From positions 1 through 57,732 of the forward strand of contig NZ_JAUXOY010000006.1 in NCBI RefSeq assembly GCF_030684185.1: a stretch of DNA of 57,732 nucleotides, written 5' to 3'. Below the pieces are notes generated by a model. That model was not told where the DNA came from. It saw only the letters and a list, made by a program, of their open reading frames with translations, and did no database searches. Positions 9,497-18,305 of this stretch are shown one piece after another (position 1 is the stretch's first letter; each line of letters starts with the position of its first letter). This stretch comes from Methylotenera sp. (GTDB lineage Bacteria; Pseudomonadota; Gammaproteobacteria; Burkholderiales; Methylophilaceae). A program made the position numbers and the translations under genes.

Positions 9497-9638
9497 TTAA
9501 TGGTGGTTGTTGTTGAATACATATTGTAAGATTACTTTCAATAAATTTGATCTATACAATGAGTTTTATGGCTCAAAAGATGATTCAGATTTGTAAAAAG
9601 CTTTCTCAATCACTCACAAGTTTAAGGGGTTAATGAAT

Positions 9639-10787
9639 ATGAATTTATCATATAGTAAATACTTTCTAAGTATGGCGATTATCGGTATTGGGCTTGCTAC
9701 CGTTTCATGTGGAAAATCAGATAAGGATAATGCGGGCACAAGCGCAAAAGTAGCGGAAGAAAAAATACTCAATATTTACAACTGGTCTGATTACATTGCA
9801 CCTGACACGATTGCCAATTTTGAAAAAGAAACAGGTATTAAAGTGCGTTACGACGTCTTTGATAGTAATGAGATTTTACATGCAAAACTTATTGCGAAAA
9901 ATACAGGCTATGACATTGTAGTGCCTGGCTCTAACTGGGCTAAGCTGCAAATTGATGGTGGTTTGTACCAAAAGCTGGATAAGTCCAAACTCCCTAACTG
10001 GAAAAATCTTGATCCAGGTATTTTGAAACAAATGGCTGAACTGGATCCAGGTAATACTTATTTGGTGGATTGGATGTGGAGCTACAACACAGTTGGCATC
10101 AATGTAGATAAAGTCAAAGCTGCTCTTGGAGATACTCCTATGCCGGAAAACGCTTGGGATTTAGTCTTTAACCCTGCTTATACAAGTAAATTAAAATCAT
10201 GTGGTATTACATTTTTAGATACTCCAGCGGATGTATTTCAAGCGGCATTGCATTATTTAGGTCGCCCAGTTTATACGGGGTCATCAGAAGATTACGACGC
10301 GGCATTCAACTTGCTCATGAAGGTTCGCCCGGATATTAAAAAATTCAATTCAGGCGGTCAGATAGATGATTTAGCCAGCGGTAATGTCTGTGTTGCTTAT
10401 GGCTGGGCAGGGGATTTTAACTTAGCTCGTAAACGTTCAATTGAGAACAAGTCAGAGCAGAATATTGAAGCGCTAATTCCAAAAACAGGGGGCTTGATGT
10501 TTATGGATACCATGGCGATTCCTGCAGATGCTAAACACCCTGATAACGCACATCAATTTATTAACTATGTGATGCGACCTGAGGTGGCTGCTTCAATCAC
10601 TAATGAAGTGACCTATGCCAACCCTAATAAAGCCGCTACAGAGTTTGTAGACCCTGAAATTAGAAATAACAAGTCTATTTACTTATCAGCAGAAGATATT
10701 GCTAAATTGGTTCCACCTGGGATTGAAGACAATAAAACACGCCGTAACATGACGCGTTTATATACCAAGTTCAAATCAGGGGTTTAA
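9639..10787 (+). CDS. potF: polyamine ABC transporter substrate-binding protein (PotF/SpuD-like)
   Basis: A periplasmic binding protein of about 382 residues. The mature start EKILNIYNWSDYIAPDTI is diagnostic of the PotD/PotF/SpuD family, and SNWAKLQIDGG and VDWMWSYNTVGIN continue the fold. The signal peptide ends in LATVSCGKSDKD, so it is probably a lipoprotein although the lipobox is not canonical. Two in-frame ATGs exist, at 9633 and 9639; the AAGGGG at 9624-9629 is better spaced for 9639. It is followed by a strong hairpin and then the ATPase and two permeases. Preference for putrescine over spermidine is inferred from the neighbouring catabolic genes. Confidence 0.88.
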   Translation: MNLSYSKYFLSMAIIGIGLATVSCGKSDKDNAGTSAKVAEEKILNIYNWSDYIAPDTIANFEKETGIKVRYDVFDSNEILHAKLIAKNTGYDIVVPGSNWAKLQIDGGLYQKLDKSKLPNWKNLDPGILKQMAELDPGNTYLVDWMWSYNTVGINVDKVKAALGDTPMPENAWDLVFNPAYTSKLKSCGITFLDTPADVFQAALHYLGRPVYTGSSEDYDAAFNLLMKVRPDIKKFNSGGQIDDLASGNVCVAYGWAGDFNLARKRSIENKSEQNIEALIPKTGGLMFMDTMAIPADAKHPDNAHQFINYVMRPEVAASITNEVTYANPNKAATEFVDPEIRNNKSIYLSAEDIAKLVPPGIEDNKTRRNMTRLYTKFKSGV

Positions 10788-10800
10788 TCAATTGAAACTT

Positions 10801-10834
10801 TGTAGCACATGCCTGAATATAGACATGTGCTACA
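10801..10834 (+). promoter_or_regulatory. intercistronic hairpin between potF and potG
   Basis: TGTAGCACATG (10801-10811) and CATGTGCTACA (10824-10834) form a perfect 11-bp stem with a 12-nt loop. No T tract follows, so it is probably not a full terminator. Stem-loops in this position commonly protect the upstream mRNA end and allow the binding protein to be made in excess over the ATPase and permeases. Confidence 0.6.
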
Positions 10835-10876
10835 GGATTGGTTTTGCAGTAAGCAACTTTTTTGTAGGGGATTTTG

Positions 10877-11998
10877 ATGGCGACAGCACCTAAAGATAAC
10901 AATAAGCCAGCGCAAGAAATATTGTTGCGTGTTGAAGGTCTCACCAAAATTTACGACGGTACGGTGAAAGCTGTAGATGATGTTTCACTTACCGTAACCA
11001 AAGGTGAGATTTTTGCGTTATTGGGCGGTTCTGGCTGTGGAAAATCTACGCTGTTGCGCATGTTGGCTGGCTTTGAAACGCCCACTAAAGGTAAGATTTT
11101 TCTGGCAGGGCAGGATATTACCGATTTACCCCCGTACCAGCGCCCAATCAATATGATGTTTCAATCTTATGCTTTATTTCCACATTTGAGTGTGTGGGAG
11201 AATATTGCATTCGGTTTAAAACGTGATGGAATGCCTAAAGATCAAATAGCTGAACGTGTAGAAAAAATGCTGAACCTGGTGCAGTTGGCTAAATATGCCC
11301 AACGAAAACCACATCAACTTTCAGGTGGGCAACAGCAGCGTGTGGCGTTAGCGCGCAGTTTGGCAAAACGTCCGCAGTTGCTTTTACTAGATGAGCCGCT
11401 GGGTGCGCTGGATAAAAAGCTACGCGAAACCACACAGCTAGAACTCGTCAACATTATTGAGGATGTTGGCGTCACTTGTGTATTAGTGACGCATGATCAA
11501 GAAGAGGCAATGACGATGGCATCGCGGATTGCCGTGATGAGTGAAGGCTATTTCTTGCAAGTGGGCGAGCCAGATGCAGTGTATGAAATGCCAAATAGCC
11601 GTCAAGTGGCTGATTTTATTGGCAATGTTAATATATTTGATGGTGTAATTGAAGAGGATGAAGCTGACCATGTGACGGTACGCTGTCCTGAATGCGTACA
11701 TTATGTAGGGCATGGCGTGAGCGGTCATTCAGGGATGGCTGTAGGTGTAGCGCTACGCCCTGAAAAAATCATACTTTCTAAAGATAAGCCAAAAGGTGAA
11801 TATAACTGGTGTGCAGGCGAAGTGATTGAAATTGTATATTTTGGCGCACACACTACTTATCACCTTAAACTTGATAGCGGCAAGGTGATTAAAGCACAAG
11901 AGCTTAACAATACACGTGACCTGAGCTGTGGTTTAACGTGGGGTGACCGCGCTTACGCACAATGGAATGACTTGGCGATGGTCGTGTTGACGCATTAA
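10877..11998 (+). CDS. potG: polyamine ABC transporter ATP-binding protein
   Basis: A 373-residue ABC ATPase energising the importer. It has Walker A GGSGCGKST, the Q-loop MMFQSYALFPHL, signature LSGGQQQRVALARSL, Walker B LLLLDEPLGALD and the switch histidine VTHDQEEA. About 100 further residues form the C-terminal TOBE-type domain typical of PotA/PotG. AGGGG at 10866-10870 is six bases before ATG 10877; the overlapping in-frame TTG at 10874 would be too close. Downstream permeases follow in the PotH, PotI order. Confidence 0.92.
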   Translation: MATAPKDNNKPAQEILLRVEGLTKIYDGTVKAVDDVSLTVTKGEIFALLGGSGCGKSTLLRMLAGFETPTKGKIFLAGQDITDLPPYQRPINMMFQSYALFPHLSVWENIAFGLKRDGMPKDQIAERVEKMLNLVQLAKYAQRKPHQLSGGQQQRVALARSLAKRPQLLLLDEPLGALDKKLRETTQLELVNIIEDVGVTCVLVTHDQEEAMTMASRIAVMSEGYFLQVGEPDAVYEMPNSRQVADFIGNVNIFDGVIEEDEADHVTVRCPECVHYVGHGVSGHSGMAVGVALRPEKIILSKDKPKGEYNWCAGEVIEIVYFGAHTTYHLKLDSGKVIKAQELNNTRDLSCGLTWGDRAYAQWNDLAMVVLTH

Positions 11999-12023
11999 TG
12001 CTTAATCCAAAAAGGATCACACC

Positions 12024-12929
12024 GTGGCTAAAAAACAAAATTTATTAAGCAGATTTTTAGATGGTCGACATGTTGTGATTGGCGTGCCGTATTTTTGGTT
12101 TCTTATGCTGGCAGCCATTCCGCTACTGATTGTACTTAAAATCAGTTTGTCTGAAATGGAAGGTACGCAAGTTTCCAGCATGATAGACTGGCGTGAAGGT
12201 TGGCCTAAGCTTACGCTTAATTTTTCCAGTTATCAGTTTCTTCTTACTGATTCTTTGTATATCAAAACGTATTTATCTTCTATTAAATACGCCCTGATTA
12301 CGACCTTATTATGTTTATTAATTGGTTATCCATTTGCCTACTATATGGCGCGCTCGCCTAAGCATTTGCAACCGATGTTGCTCATGCTCATTATGTTGCC
12401 ATTCTGGACTTCATTTTTACTGCGTATTTATGCTTGGAAAACCTTGTTAGTCAGTAACGGCGTTATTAATAATACGCTGATGAGCTTAGGCATTATTGAT
12501 TCGCCACTACCAATGATGAATAACTCATTTTCATTGTTAATTGGTATGGTGTACTCCTATTTACCTTTTATGATATTGCCCTTGTATGCCAATTTGTCGA
12601 AGCTGGACATTCGGTATTTAGAAGCTGCCGCAGACCTTGGCACTAGTCCATTTAAAGCCTTTTGGTTAATCACCGTGCCGCTTTCAAAAGCAGGCATTAT
12701 TGCAGGTTCTATGCTGGTGTTCATTCCGGCGGTCGGTGAGTATGTGATACCGGAATTATTAGGCGGCTCAAGCACGCTGATGATAGGCCGCGTGTTGTGG
12801 GATGAGTTCTTTAGTAACAATGATTGGCCGATGGCCTCTGCGGTGGCTGTGGTGATGATATTGCTTATACTGTTGCCCATGGCCATTTACAATAAATCGC
12901 AAGCCGAGCAGTTGGAGGGCAAATCATGA
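12024..12929 (+). CDS. potH: polyamine ABC transporter permease (PotH-like)
   Basis: A 301-residue inner-membrane permease with about six hydrophobic segments. The coupling EAA motif region reads YLEAAADLGTSPFKAFWLITVPLSKAGI. It starts at GTG 12024, with AAAGGA upstream. It overlaps potI by four bases, so the two permeases are translationally coupled and probably form the heterodimeric channel. Confidence 0.9.
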   Translation: MAKKQNLLSRFLDGRHVVIGVPYFWFLMLAAIPLLIVLKISLSEMEGTQVSSMIDWREGWPKLTLNFSSYQFLLTDSLYIKTYLSSIKYALITTLLCLLIGYPFAYYMARSPKHLQPMLLMLIMLPFWTSFLLRIYAWKTLLVSNGVINNTLMSLGIIDSPLPMMNNSFSLLIGMVYSYLPFMILPLYANLSKLDIRYLEAAADLGTSPFKAFWLITVPLSKAGIIAGSMLVFIPAVGEYVIPELLGGSSTLMIGRVLWDEFFSNNDWPMASAVAVVMILLILLPMAIYNKSQAEQLEGKS

Positions 12930-13771
12930 GCCAGGCATCCAACAAAGTATTTGCCAAAAGCTGGATGATCGCCGTCTATGTTTTTTTATATTTGCCGATT
13001 ATTACGCTGGTGGTGTTTTCGTTCAATGATTCAAAACTTGTGACAGTTTGGTCGCACGCGAGTTTTCGCTGGTATGAAGCTCTGGTAAAAGACTCTGCAT
13101 TGATCGCGGCGGTGTGGTTATCCTTAAAAATCGCTTTTTTATCGGCATTAATGTCGGTGTTTTTTGGCACATTCACTGCGTTTGCACTCAATCGCTACAA
13201 GCGTTTTAAAGGTCGTACGCTATTGTCTTCAATGTCCAGCATGCCGCTGGTGATGCCTGATGTGATTGTGGGTTTATCATTGTTGTTAATGCTCATTTCA
13301 GTGCAGCATTGGTTAGGTTTTCCGCAGCGTGGTTTGTTCACTATTTTGCTAGGTCATGCTTTGCTGGGTACAGCGTATGCGGCTGTGGTGGTGACATCCC
13401 GTTTGCGTGAAATGGATAGCAAATTAGATGAAGCAGCGATGGACTTAGGATGCAAGCCTTGGCAAGTGTTTGCTTTGGTCACATTTCCGCTGTTGGCGCC
13501 AGCGTTGGTGTCAGCATTTTTACTCACATTTACCCTGTCATTTGATGATGTGGTGTTGTCATCCTTCTTGTCAGGGCCAGGGTATTCAACGATGCCGATG
13601 GTGATTTTCTCCCGTGCTAGATTAGGCTTGAATCCTACGATTAATGCGGTGGCAACGGTAACTATTGTTGTGGTAACGCTGGCTGTCATTGCTTTTAGTT
13701 TTTATACCTCGCACCAAACGCGAAAACGTAAACGTGAAGAAGCGCAGGCTTACAGCGATGGTAATAAGTAA
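12926..13771 (+). CDS. potI: polyamine ABC transporter permease (PotI-like)
   Basis: A 281-residue partner permease with about six membrane segments and the coupling motif DEAAMDLGCKPWQVFALVTFPLLAPA. The FSFNDSKLV stretch after the first membrane segment is typical of PotC/PotI proteins. Its ATG overlaps the potH stop (ATGA). The end is followed by a large palindromic repeat, which may limit read-through into gabD. Confidence 0.9.
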   Translation: MSQASNKVFAKSWMIAVYVFLYLPIITLVVFSFNDSKLVTVWSHASFRWYEALVKDSALIAAVWLSLKIAFLSALMSVFFGTFTAFALNRYKRFKGRTLLSSMSSMPLVMPDVIVGLSLLLMLISVQHWLGFPQRGLFTILLGHALLGTAYAAVVVTSRLREMDSKLDEAAMDLGCKPWQVFALVTFPLLAPALVSAFLLTFTLSFDDVVLSSFLSGPGYSTMPMVIFSRARLGLNPTINAVATVTIVVVTLAVIAFSFYTSHQTRKRKREEAQAYSDGNK

Positions 13772-13777
13772 GTATTT

Positions 13778-13837
13778 GTAGGAACGACGACCCGTCGCGA
13801 ATAGTGGCATAGCTTCGCGACGGGTCGTCGCTCCTAC
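13778..13837. repeat. GTAGGAGCGA-type palindromic (REP-like) element 1
   Basis: Arms 13778-13801 and 13814-13837 are 24-bp inverted repeats with a single mismatch around a 12-nt loop. They open with GTAGGAACGACGACC and close with GGTCGTCGCTCCTAC. It lies between potI and gabD, and related palindromes occur at 16836, 27516 and 30046. The RNA would fold into a very stable stem, so it could also attenuate transcription inside the operon. Confidence 0.8.
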
Positions 13838-13861
13838 CTAAAATCAATTGAAGCAAACACT

Positions 13862-15322
13862 ATGACCTTACAACTCAAACACACAGCACTACTTAAAAAC
13901 AATCAAACCCTACTCGCTGGCGAATGGTTAGGTGCAGATTCAGGTGAATCTTTTAATGTGATTAACCCTGCAAATAATCAGGTTATAGCATGCGTACCGC
14001 GTATGGGCAGAGCTGAAACAGAGCGTGCGATTGTTGCAAGTCAGGCCGCACAAAAGCAATGGAAAACGCTCACGGCTAAAGCCCGGGCGGCGATACTCAG
14101 ACGCTGGTTTGATTTAATAGTGCTGCATACGGAAGACTTGGCACAAATTTTAACTGCAGAACAAGGGAAGCCGCTCGCCGAAGCGCGTGGTGAAGTTGCC
14201 TACGGGGCAAGCTTTGTAGAATGGTTCTCAGAAGAAGCCAAGCGTGTATACGGCGAAACGATACCCGCGCCCATGACAGATCGCCGATTATTAGTGCTTA
14301 AACAACCCATAGGCGTCACGGCAGCAATCACTCCCTGGAACTTCCCGATTGCCATGATTACCCGAAAAGCAGCACCTGCGCTGGCAGCCGGTTGTACGAT
14401 GATTATTAAACCTGCTGAACAAACGCCCCTGTGCGCCATTGCATTAGCTGTATTGGCTGAGGAGGCGGGCGTGCCAGCGGGAGTGTTGCAAGTGGTCACT
14501 GGCGATGCGCGTCAAATTGGGGCGGCGATGTGTGAAAGTCCTGTTGTTACCAAACTTTCTTTTACTGGTTCTACTGAAGTGGGTCGGATTTTAATGCGTC
14601 AATGTGCAGATACTATAAAAAAACTCTCACTTGAACTGGGTGGCAATGCGCCATTTATAGTGTTTGATGATGCAGATTTAGATGCCGCGGTTGAAGGTGC
14701 CATGATAAGCAAGTATAGAAACGCCGGGCAAACTTGTGTGTGTTCTAATCGGCTGTTTGTGCAAGACGGGGTGTTTGACGAATTTGCCAAAAAGCTTGCA
14801 ATCAAAGTGAGCCAACTTAAAGTAGGGGCTGGCACTGACGATGGTGTGACGCAAGGGCCGCTGATAGATGATGCCGCTATAGCAAAAGTAGAAAGTCATG
14901 TGGCAGATGCAATTGCTAAAGGTGCAACGCTCATGCAAGGTGGCAAGCGCCATGCGCTGGGAGGTACTTTTTTTGAGCCCACAGTACTGGCTGGCGTGAG
15001 TGCTGATGCTTTGATTTTTAGTGAAGAAACTTTTGGGCCGGTAGCGCCACTGTTTCGTTTTAATACTGATGATGAAGTCATAGAGCTGGCTAATAGAACT
15101 GAATTCGGCTTGGCCTCATACTTTTTTAGTCGTGATATTGGCAGAATCTGGCGTGTGGCAGAAGCGCTGGAATATGGCATGGTGGGCGTAAATACGGGCA
15201 TGATTTCGAACGAAGTCGCGCCTTTTGGCGGAGTGAAACAGTCTGGTTTGGGGCGCGAAGGTTCGCACCACGGCATAGATGAGTATCTTGAACTGAAATA
15301 CGTTTGTATGGCAGGACTTTAA
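13862..15322 (+). CDS. gabD: NAD(P)-dependent succinate-semialdehyde dehydrogenase
   Basis: A 486-residue aldehyde dehydrogenase oxidising succinate semialdehyde to succinate, the exit of the GABA route into central metabolism. The general base glutamate is in LELGGNAPFIVFDDADLDAA and the catalytic cysteine in GQTCVCSNRLF; TPWNFPIAMITRKAAPALAAG is characteristic of GabD. It is followed at once by a second aldehyde dehydrogenase and then gabT. GabD specificity is well supported by length, sequence and context; glutarate-semialdehyde use is also possible. Confidence 0.85.
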   Translation: MTLQLKHTALLKNNQTLLAGEWLGADSGESFNVINPANNQVIACVPRMGRAETERAIVASQAAQKQWKTLTAKARAAILRRWFDLIVLHTEDLAQILTAEQGKPLAEARGEVAYGASFVEWFSEEAKRVYGETIPAPMTDRRLLVLKQPIGVTAAITPWNFPIAMITRKAAPALAAGCTMIIKPAEQTPLCAIALAVLAEEAGVPAGVLQVVTGDARQIGAAMCESPVVTKLSFTGSTEVGRILMRQCADTIKKLSLELGGNAPFIVFDDADLDAAVEGAMISKYRNAGQTCVCSNRLFVQDGVFDEFAKKLAIKVSQLKVGAGTDDGVTQGPLIDDAAIAKVESHVADAIAKGATLMQGGKRHALGGTFFEPTVLAGVSADALIFSEETFGPVAPLFRFNTDDEVIELANRTEFGLASYFFSRDIGRIWRVAEALEYGMVGVNTGMISNEVAPFGGVKQSGLGREGSHHGIDEYLELKYVCMAGL

Positions 15323-15323
15323 T

Positions 15324-16817
15324 ATGACAGAGATTAAGATTGATTGGCATCAAAGAGCTAAAGACCTAAGAATCGATGGGCGTGCCTTTATCAATGGTGA
15401 ACGGGTTGATGCGCTGGATGGCGGAACATTTGAGTGTTTTTCACCGATAGATGGGCGTAAATTGGCTGACGTGGCCAGTAGTAAAGCAGCCGACGTTGAC
15501 CGTGCGGTTGTCGCGGCACGCACTGCTTTTAAAGATAGGCGCTGGGCAGGCCTGTCGCCACGCGAGCGTAAGCAAACCATGATTCGTTTTGCGGATTTAG
15601 TGTTGGCACATAAGGCGGAGTTAGCCTTATTGGAAACGCTGGATATGGGTAAGCCTATCTCGGCCAGTTTGAGTGTGGATGTAGCCTCCGCATCGAATAG
15701 CCTGCGCTGGTTTGGTGAAGCAATTGATAAAGTGTATGACGAAATTGCACCGACCGCAGATCATACTTTGGCGATGATTACGCGTGAGCCGATAGGTGTG
15801 GTAGGCGCAATCGTACCGTGGAACTATCCAATTTTAATGGCCTGCTGGAAGATTGCGCCTGCTTTAGCTACCGGAAACAGTATCGTACTAAAACCGTCTG
15901 AAAAGTCGCCACTCACAGCATTGAGACTGGGTGATCTAGCTATAGAAGCGGGCATCCCTGCCGGCGTGTTGAATGTAGTGCCTGGTTTTGGCCCCGATGC
16001 GGGATCGCCGCTGGCGATGCACATGGATGTGGACTGTATTGCTTTTACCGGCTCTACAAGTGTAGGCAAAAAAATTCAAATCATGGCTGGGCAAAGCAAC
16101 CTTAAGCGCGCGTGGTGCGAGCTAGGAGGCAAATCGCCCAATATTGTATTTGCGGATTGTAAAGACCTGGATAAAGCTGCGGCGGCATCGGCCGGCTCTA
16201 TTTTTTACAATCAGGGTGAGAGCTGCAACGCGCCTTCGCGCTTGCTGGTTGAGCGCTCAATTAAAGAAGAGTTCGTTCAAAAATTATTGACGCATTTACC
16301 TGAATATCAGCCAGGTGACCCATTGGATGCCAATACCACCATGGGTGCAATCGTTGATTGTGGGCAAATGGAGAATGTACTGAAATACATTGCAAGCGGT
16401 AAATCTCAAGGTGCTCAATTACGCTCTGGCGGTGAAAGGGTGCTCACTGAAACAGGTGGGTTTTATATCAGCCCCACCGTATTTGATGATGTGACAAACG
16501 ACATGACGATTGCGAGTGAAGAGATTTTTGGCCCTGTACTTTCTATCATTGCATTTGATACGGAAGAAGAAGCAATTCGAATTGCCAATGACACGCCATA
16601 CGGCCTTGCAGCTGCGGTCTGGACGCAGGACTTGACGCGTGCGCATATGGTGTCACGCGCATTGCGTGCAGGTACTGTACATGTGAATAGCTATGACGAA
16701 GATGACATTACAGTGCCTTTTGGCGGCTATAAGCAAAGCGGTAACGGGCGCGATAAATCGTTGCATGCCTTAGAAAAATATACGGAATTGAAAACCACTT
16801 GGATTAAATTAGTTTAG
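15324..16817 (+). CDS. puuC: gamma-glutamyl-gamma-aminobutyraldehyde dehydrogenase (PuuC-like)
   Basis: A 497-residue aldehyde dehydrogenase, catalytic cysteine in QGESCNAPSRLLVE and general base in CELGGKSPNIVFAD. The GESCNAPSRL form and the N-terminal RAFINGERVDA match PuuC/KauB enzymes, which oxidise gamma-glutamyl-aminobutyraldehyde or free aminobutyraldehyde to the acid. It could therefore serve both the Puu and the SpuC branch. It begins one base after gabD ends. Just past its stop a 14-bp direct repeat and a 15-bp perfect stem separate it from gabT. Confidence 0.85.
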   Translation: MTEIKIDWHQRAKDLRIDGRAFINGERVDALDGGTFECFSPIDGRKLADVASSKAADVDRAVVAARTAFKDRRWAGLSPRERKQTMIRFADLVLAHKAELALLETLDMGKPISASLSVDVASASNSLRWFGEAIDKVYDEIAPTADHTLAMITREPIGVVGAIVPWNYPILMACWKIAPALATGNSIVLKPSEKSPLTALRLGDLAIEAGIPAGVLNVVPGFGPDAGSPLAMHMDVDCIAFTGSTSVGKKIQIMAGQSNLKRAWCELGGKSPNIVFADCKDLDKAAAASAGSIFYNQGESCNAPSRLLVERSIKEEFVQKLLTHLPEYQPGDPLDANTTMGAIVDCGQMENVLKYIASGKSQGAQLRSGGERVLTETGGFYISPTVFDDVTNDMTIASEEIFGPVLSIIAFDTEEEAIRIANDTPYGLAAAVWTQDLTRAHMVSRALRAGTVHVNSYDEDDITVPFGGYKQSGNGRDKSLHALEKYTELKTTWIKLV

Positions 16818-16835
16818 ATTAAATTAGTTTAAAGC

Positions 16836-16867
16836 ATGCAGGAGCGACGAGGTCGTCGCTCCTGCAT
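16836..16867. repeat. GTAGGAGCGA-type palindromic element 2 (short form)
   Basis: ATGCAGGAGCGACGA (16836-16850) is perfectly inverted at 16853-16867 with only two bases between. It shares the GGAGCGACG core with the other REP-like palindromes. It fills most of the 66-bp gap between puuC and gabT and would form a stable hairpin in the operon mRNA. An ATG inside it is in frame with gabT but is not the likely start. Confidence 0.75.
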
Positions 16868-16883
16868 AAAAAGGGAAAGCAGT

Positions 16884-18170
16884 ATGAATACCAATACATC
16901 ACTCAGCAATCAAGACTTACATAACAGACGTTTAGCTGCCACTCCGCGAGGTATCGGTGTGATGGCTAATTTCTTTATTGACCGCGCACTAAACTCAGAA
17001 GTGTGGGATGTAGAAGGTAAACGTTATATTGATTTTGCAGGTGGCATTGCCGTGCTTAATACTGGGCACAGACATCCTAAAATGGTTGCCGCGATTGAGG
17101 CGCAGCTTCAACGCTTTACCCACACTTGTTATCAGGTATTGCCTTATGAGAGTTACGTTACTTTGGCTGAACGGATTAACGCGCTCACACCAGGCAATCA
17201 TGCAAAGAAAACCTGTTTTTTTTCTAGCGGAGCAGAAGCGGTGGAGAACGCCATTAAAATTGCAAGGGCGTCTACCAATCGTCCAGGTATTATCGCTTTT
17301 TCCGGGGCTTTTCACGGTCGTACTATGATGGGCTGTGCGCTTACGGGCAAGGTATCGCCTTACAAAATTGGCTTTGGACCTTTCCCAGCTGAAATTTATC
17401 ATTTGCCATTTCCGATTGATTTACATGGTGTCAGTGTTGAGGATTCTATCAATGCGCTGCATATGTTATTTAAGGCTGATATTGATCCAAAACGTGTAGC
17501 AGCAATTATCATTGAACCTGTACAAGGTGAGGGAGGTTTTTATGCCGCCCCACCAGCTTTAATGCAGGCATTGCGTAAAGAATGTGATGAGCATGGCATG
17601 TTGCTGATTTATGACGAGGTGCAAACTGGCTTTGGCCGCACTGGTAAACTCTTCGCGGCTGAACATTATGATGTGATGCCCGACATGATTACCATGGCTA
17701 AAAGCTTGGCAGGCGGAACAACTTTATCTGCGGTTTGCGGTAAGGCTGAAGTGATGGACGGACCAGCACCAGGCGGTTTAGGCGGTACTTATGCGGGCAA
17801 TCCGCTGGCAATAGCAGCAGCCCATGCGGTGATTGATATTATCGAAGAAGAGAAACTGGTTGAGCGTGCAAATTATTTGGGTGACAAACTCACCAAAAGA
17901 TTAAAGGCAGCGCAGGCGAAAACACCAAGCTTAAAAGAAGTACGCGGCTTAGGCTCTATGATAGCGGCCGAATTTTTTGACCCAGCTACAAATGAGCCTT
18001 CAATGGATGTCGTAAAGAGAGTGCAGCAAGCTGCGTTGGACGAGGGTTTAATTTTGCTCACTTGCGGTGTATATGGCAATGCAATACGGTTCTTGTATCC
18101 ACTCACCATTCAGGATGCCCTGTTTGACGAAGCGCTGGATATTATTGACCGCGCGCTGGCTAAAGCCTAA
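16884..18170 (+). CDS. gabT: 4-aminobutyrate aminotransferase
   Basis: A 428-residue class III aminotransferase moving the amino group of GABA to 2-oxoglutarate to give succinate semialdehyde. Motifs: FFSSGAEAVENAIKIAR, GAFHGRTMMGCALTG, LLIYDEVQTGFGRTG, and the PLP lysine in TMAKSLAGGTTLSAV. The start at 16884 has GGGAAAG nearby; a 16-residue upstream extension in frame would run through the hairpin repeat and is unlikely. It is the last gene of the island and completes GABA to succinate with GabD. Confidence 0.9.
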   Translation: MNTNTSLSNQDLHNRRLAATPRGIGVMANFFIDRALNSEVWDVEGKRYIDFAGGIAVLNTGHRHPKMVAAIEAQLQRFTHTCYQVLPYESYVTLAERINALTPGNHAKKTCFFSSGAEAVENAIKIARASTNRPGIIAFSGAFHGRTMMGCALTGKVSPYKIGFGPFPAEIYHLPFPIDLHGVSVEDSINALHMLFKADIDPKRVAAIIIEPVQGEGGFYAAPPALMQALRKECDEHGMLLIYDEVQTGFGRTGKLFAAEHYDVMPDMITMAKSLAGGTTLSAVCGKAEVMDGPAPGGLGGTYAGNPLAIAAAHAVIDIIEEEKLVERANYLGDKLTKRLKAAQAKTPSLKEVRGLGSMIAAEFFDPATNEPSMDVVKRVQQAALDEGLILLTCGVYGNAIRFLYPLTIQDALFDEALDIIDRALAKA

Positions 18171-18305
18171 TCAATAGATTGTTAATGGGCGGGGTTTCGA
18201 TAGTTTTAAAACGCAAAATTAGTCATGCACTTTAAATAAGTGAACCCGTGAATTATTGCTACAGATTTAATAGAAATTTTCGGTAATCGTTTAAAATAAA
18301 CGGCT

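Noticed and set aside
16836-16883. Longer gabT with a 16-residue N-terminal extension
   Set aside because: The extension would be translated through a 15-bp perfect hairpin repeat; the ATG at 16884 has a better upstream purine run and matches usual family length.
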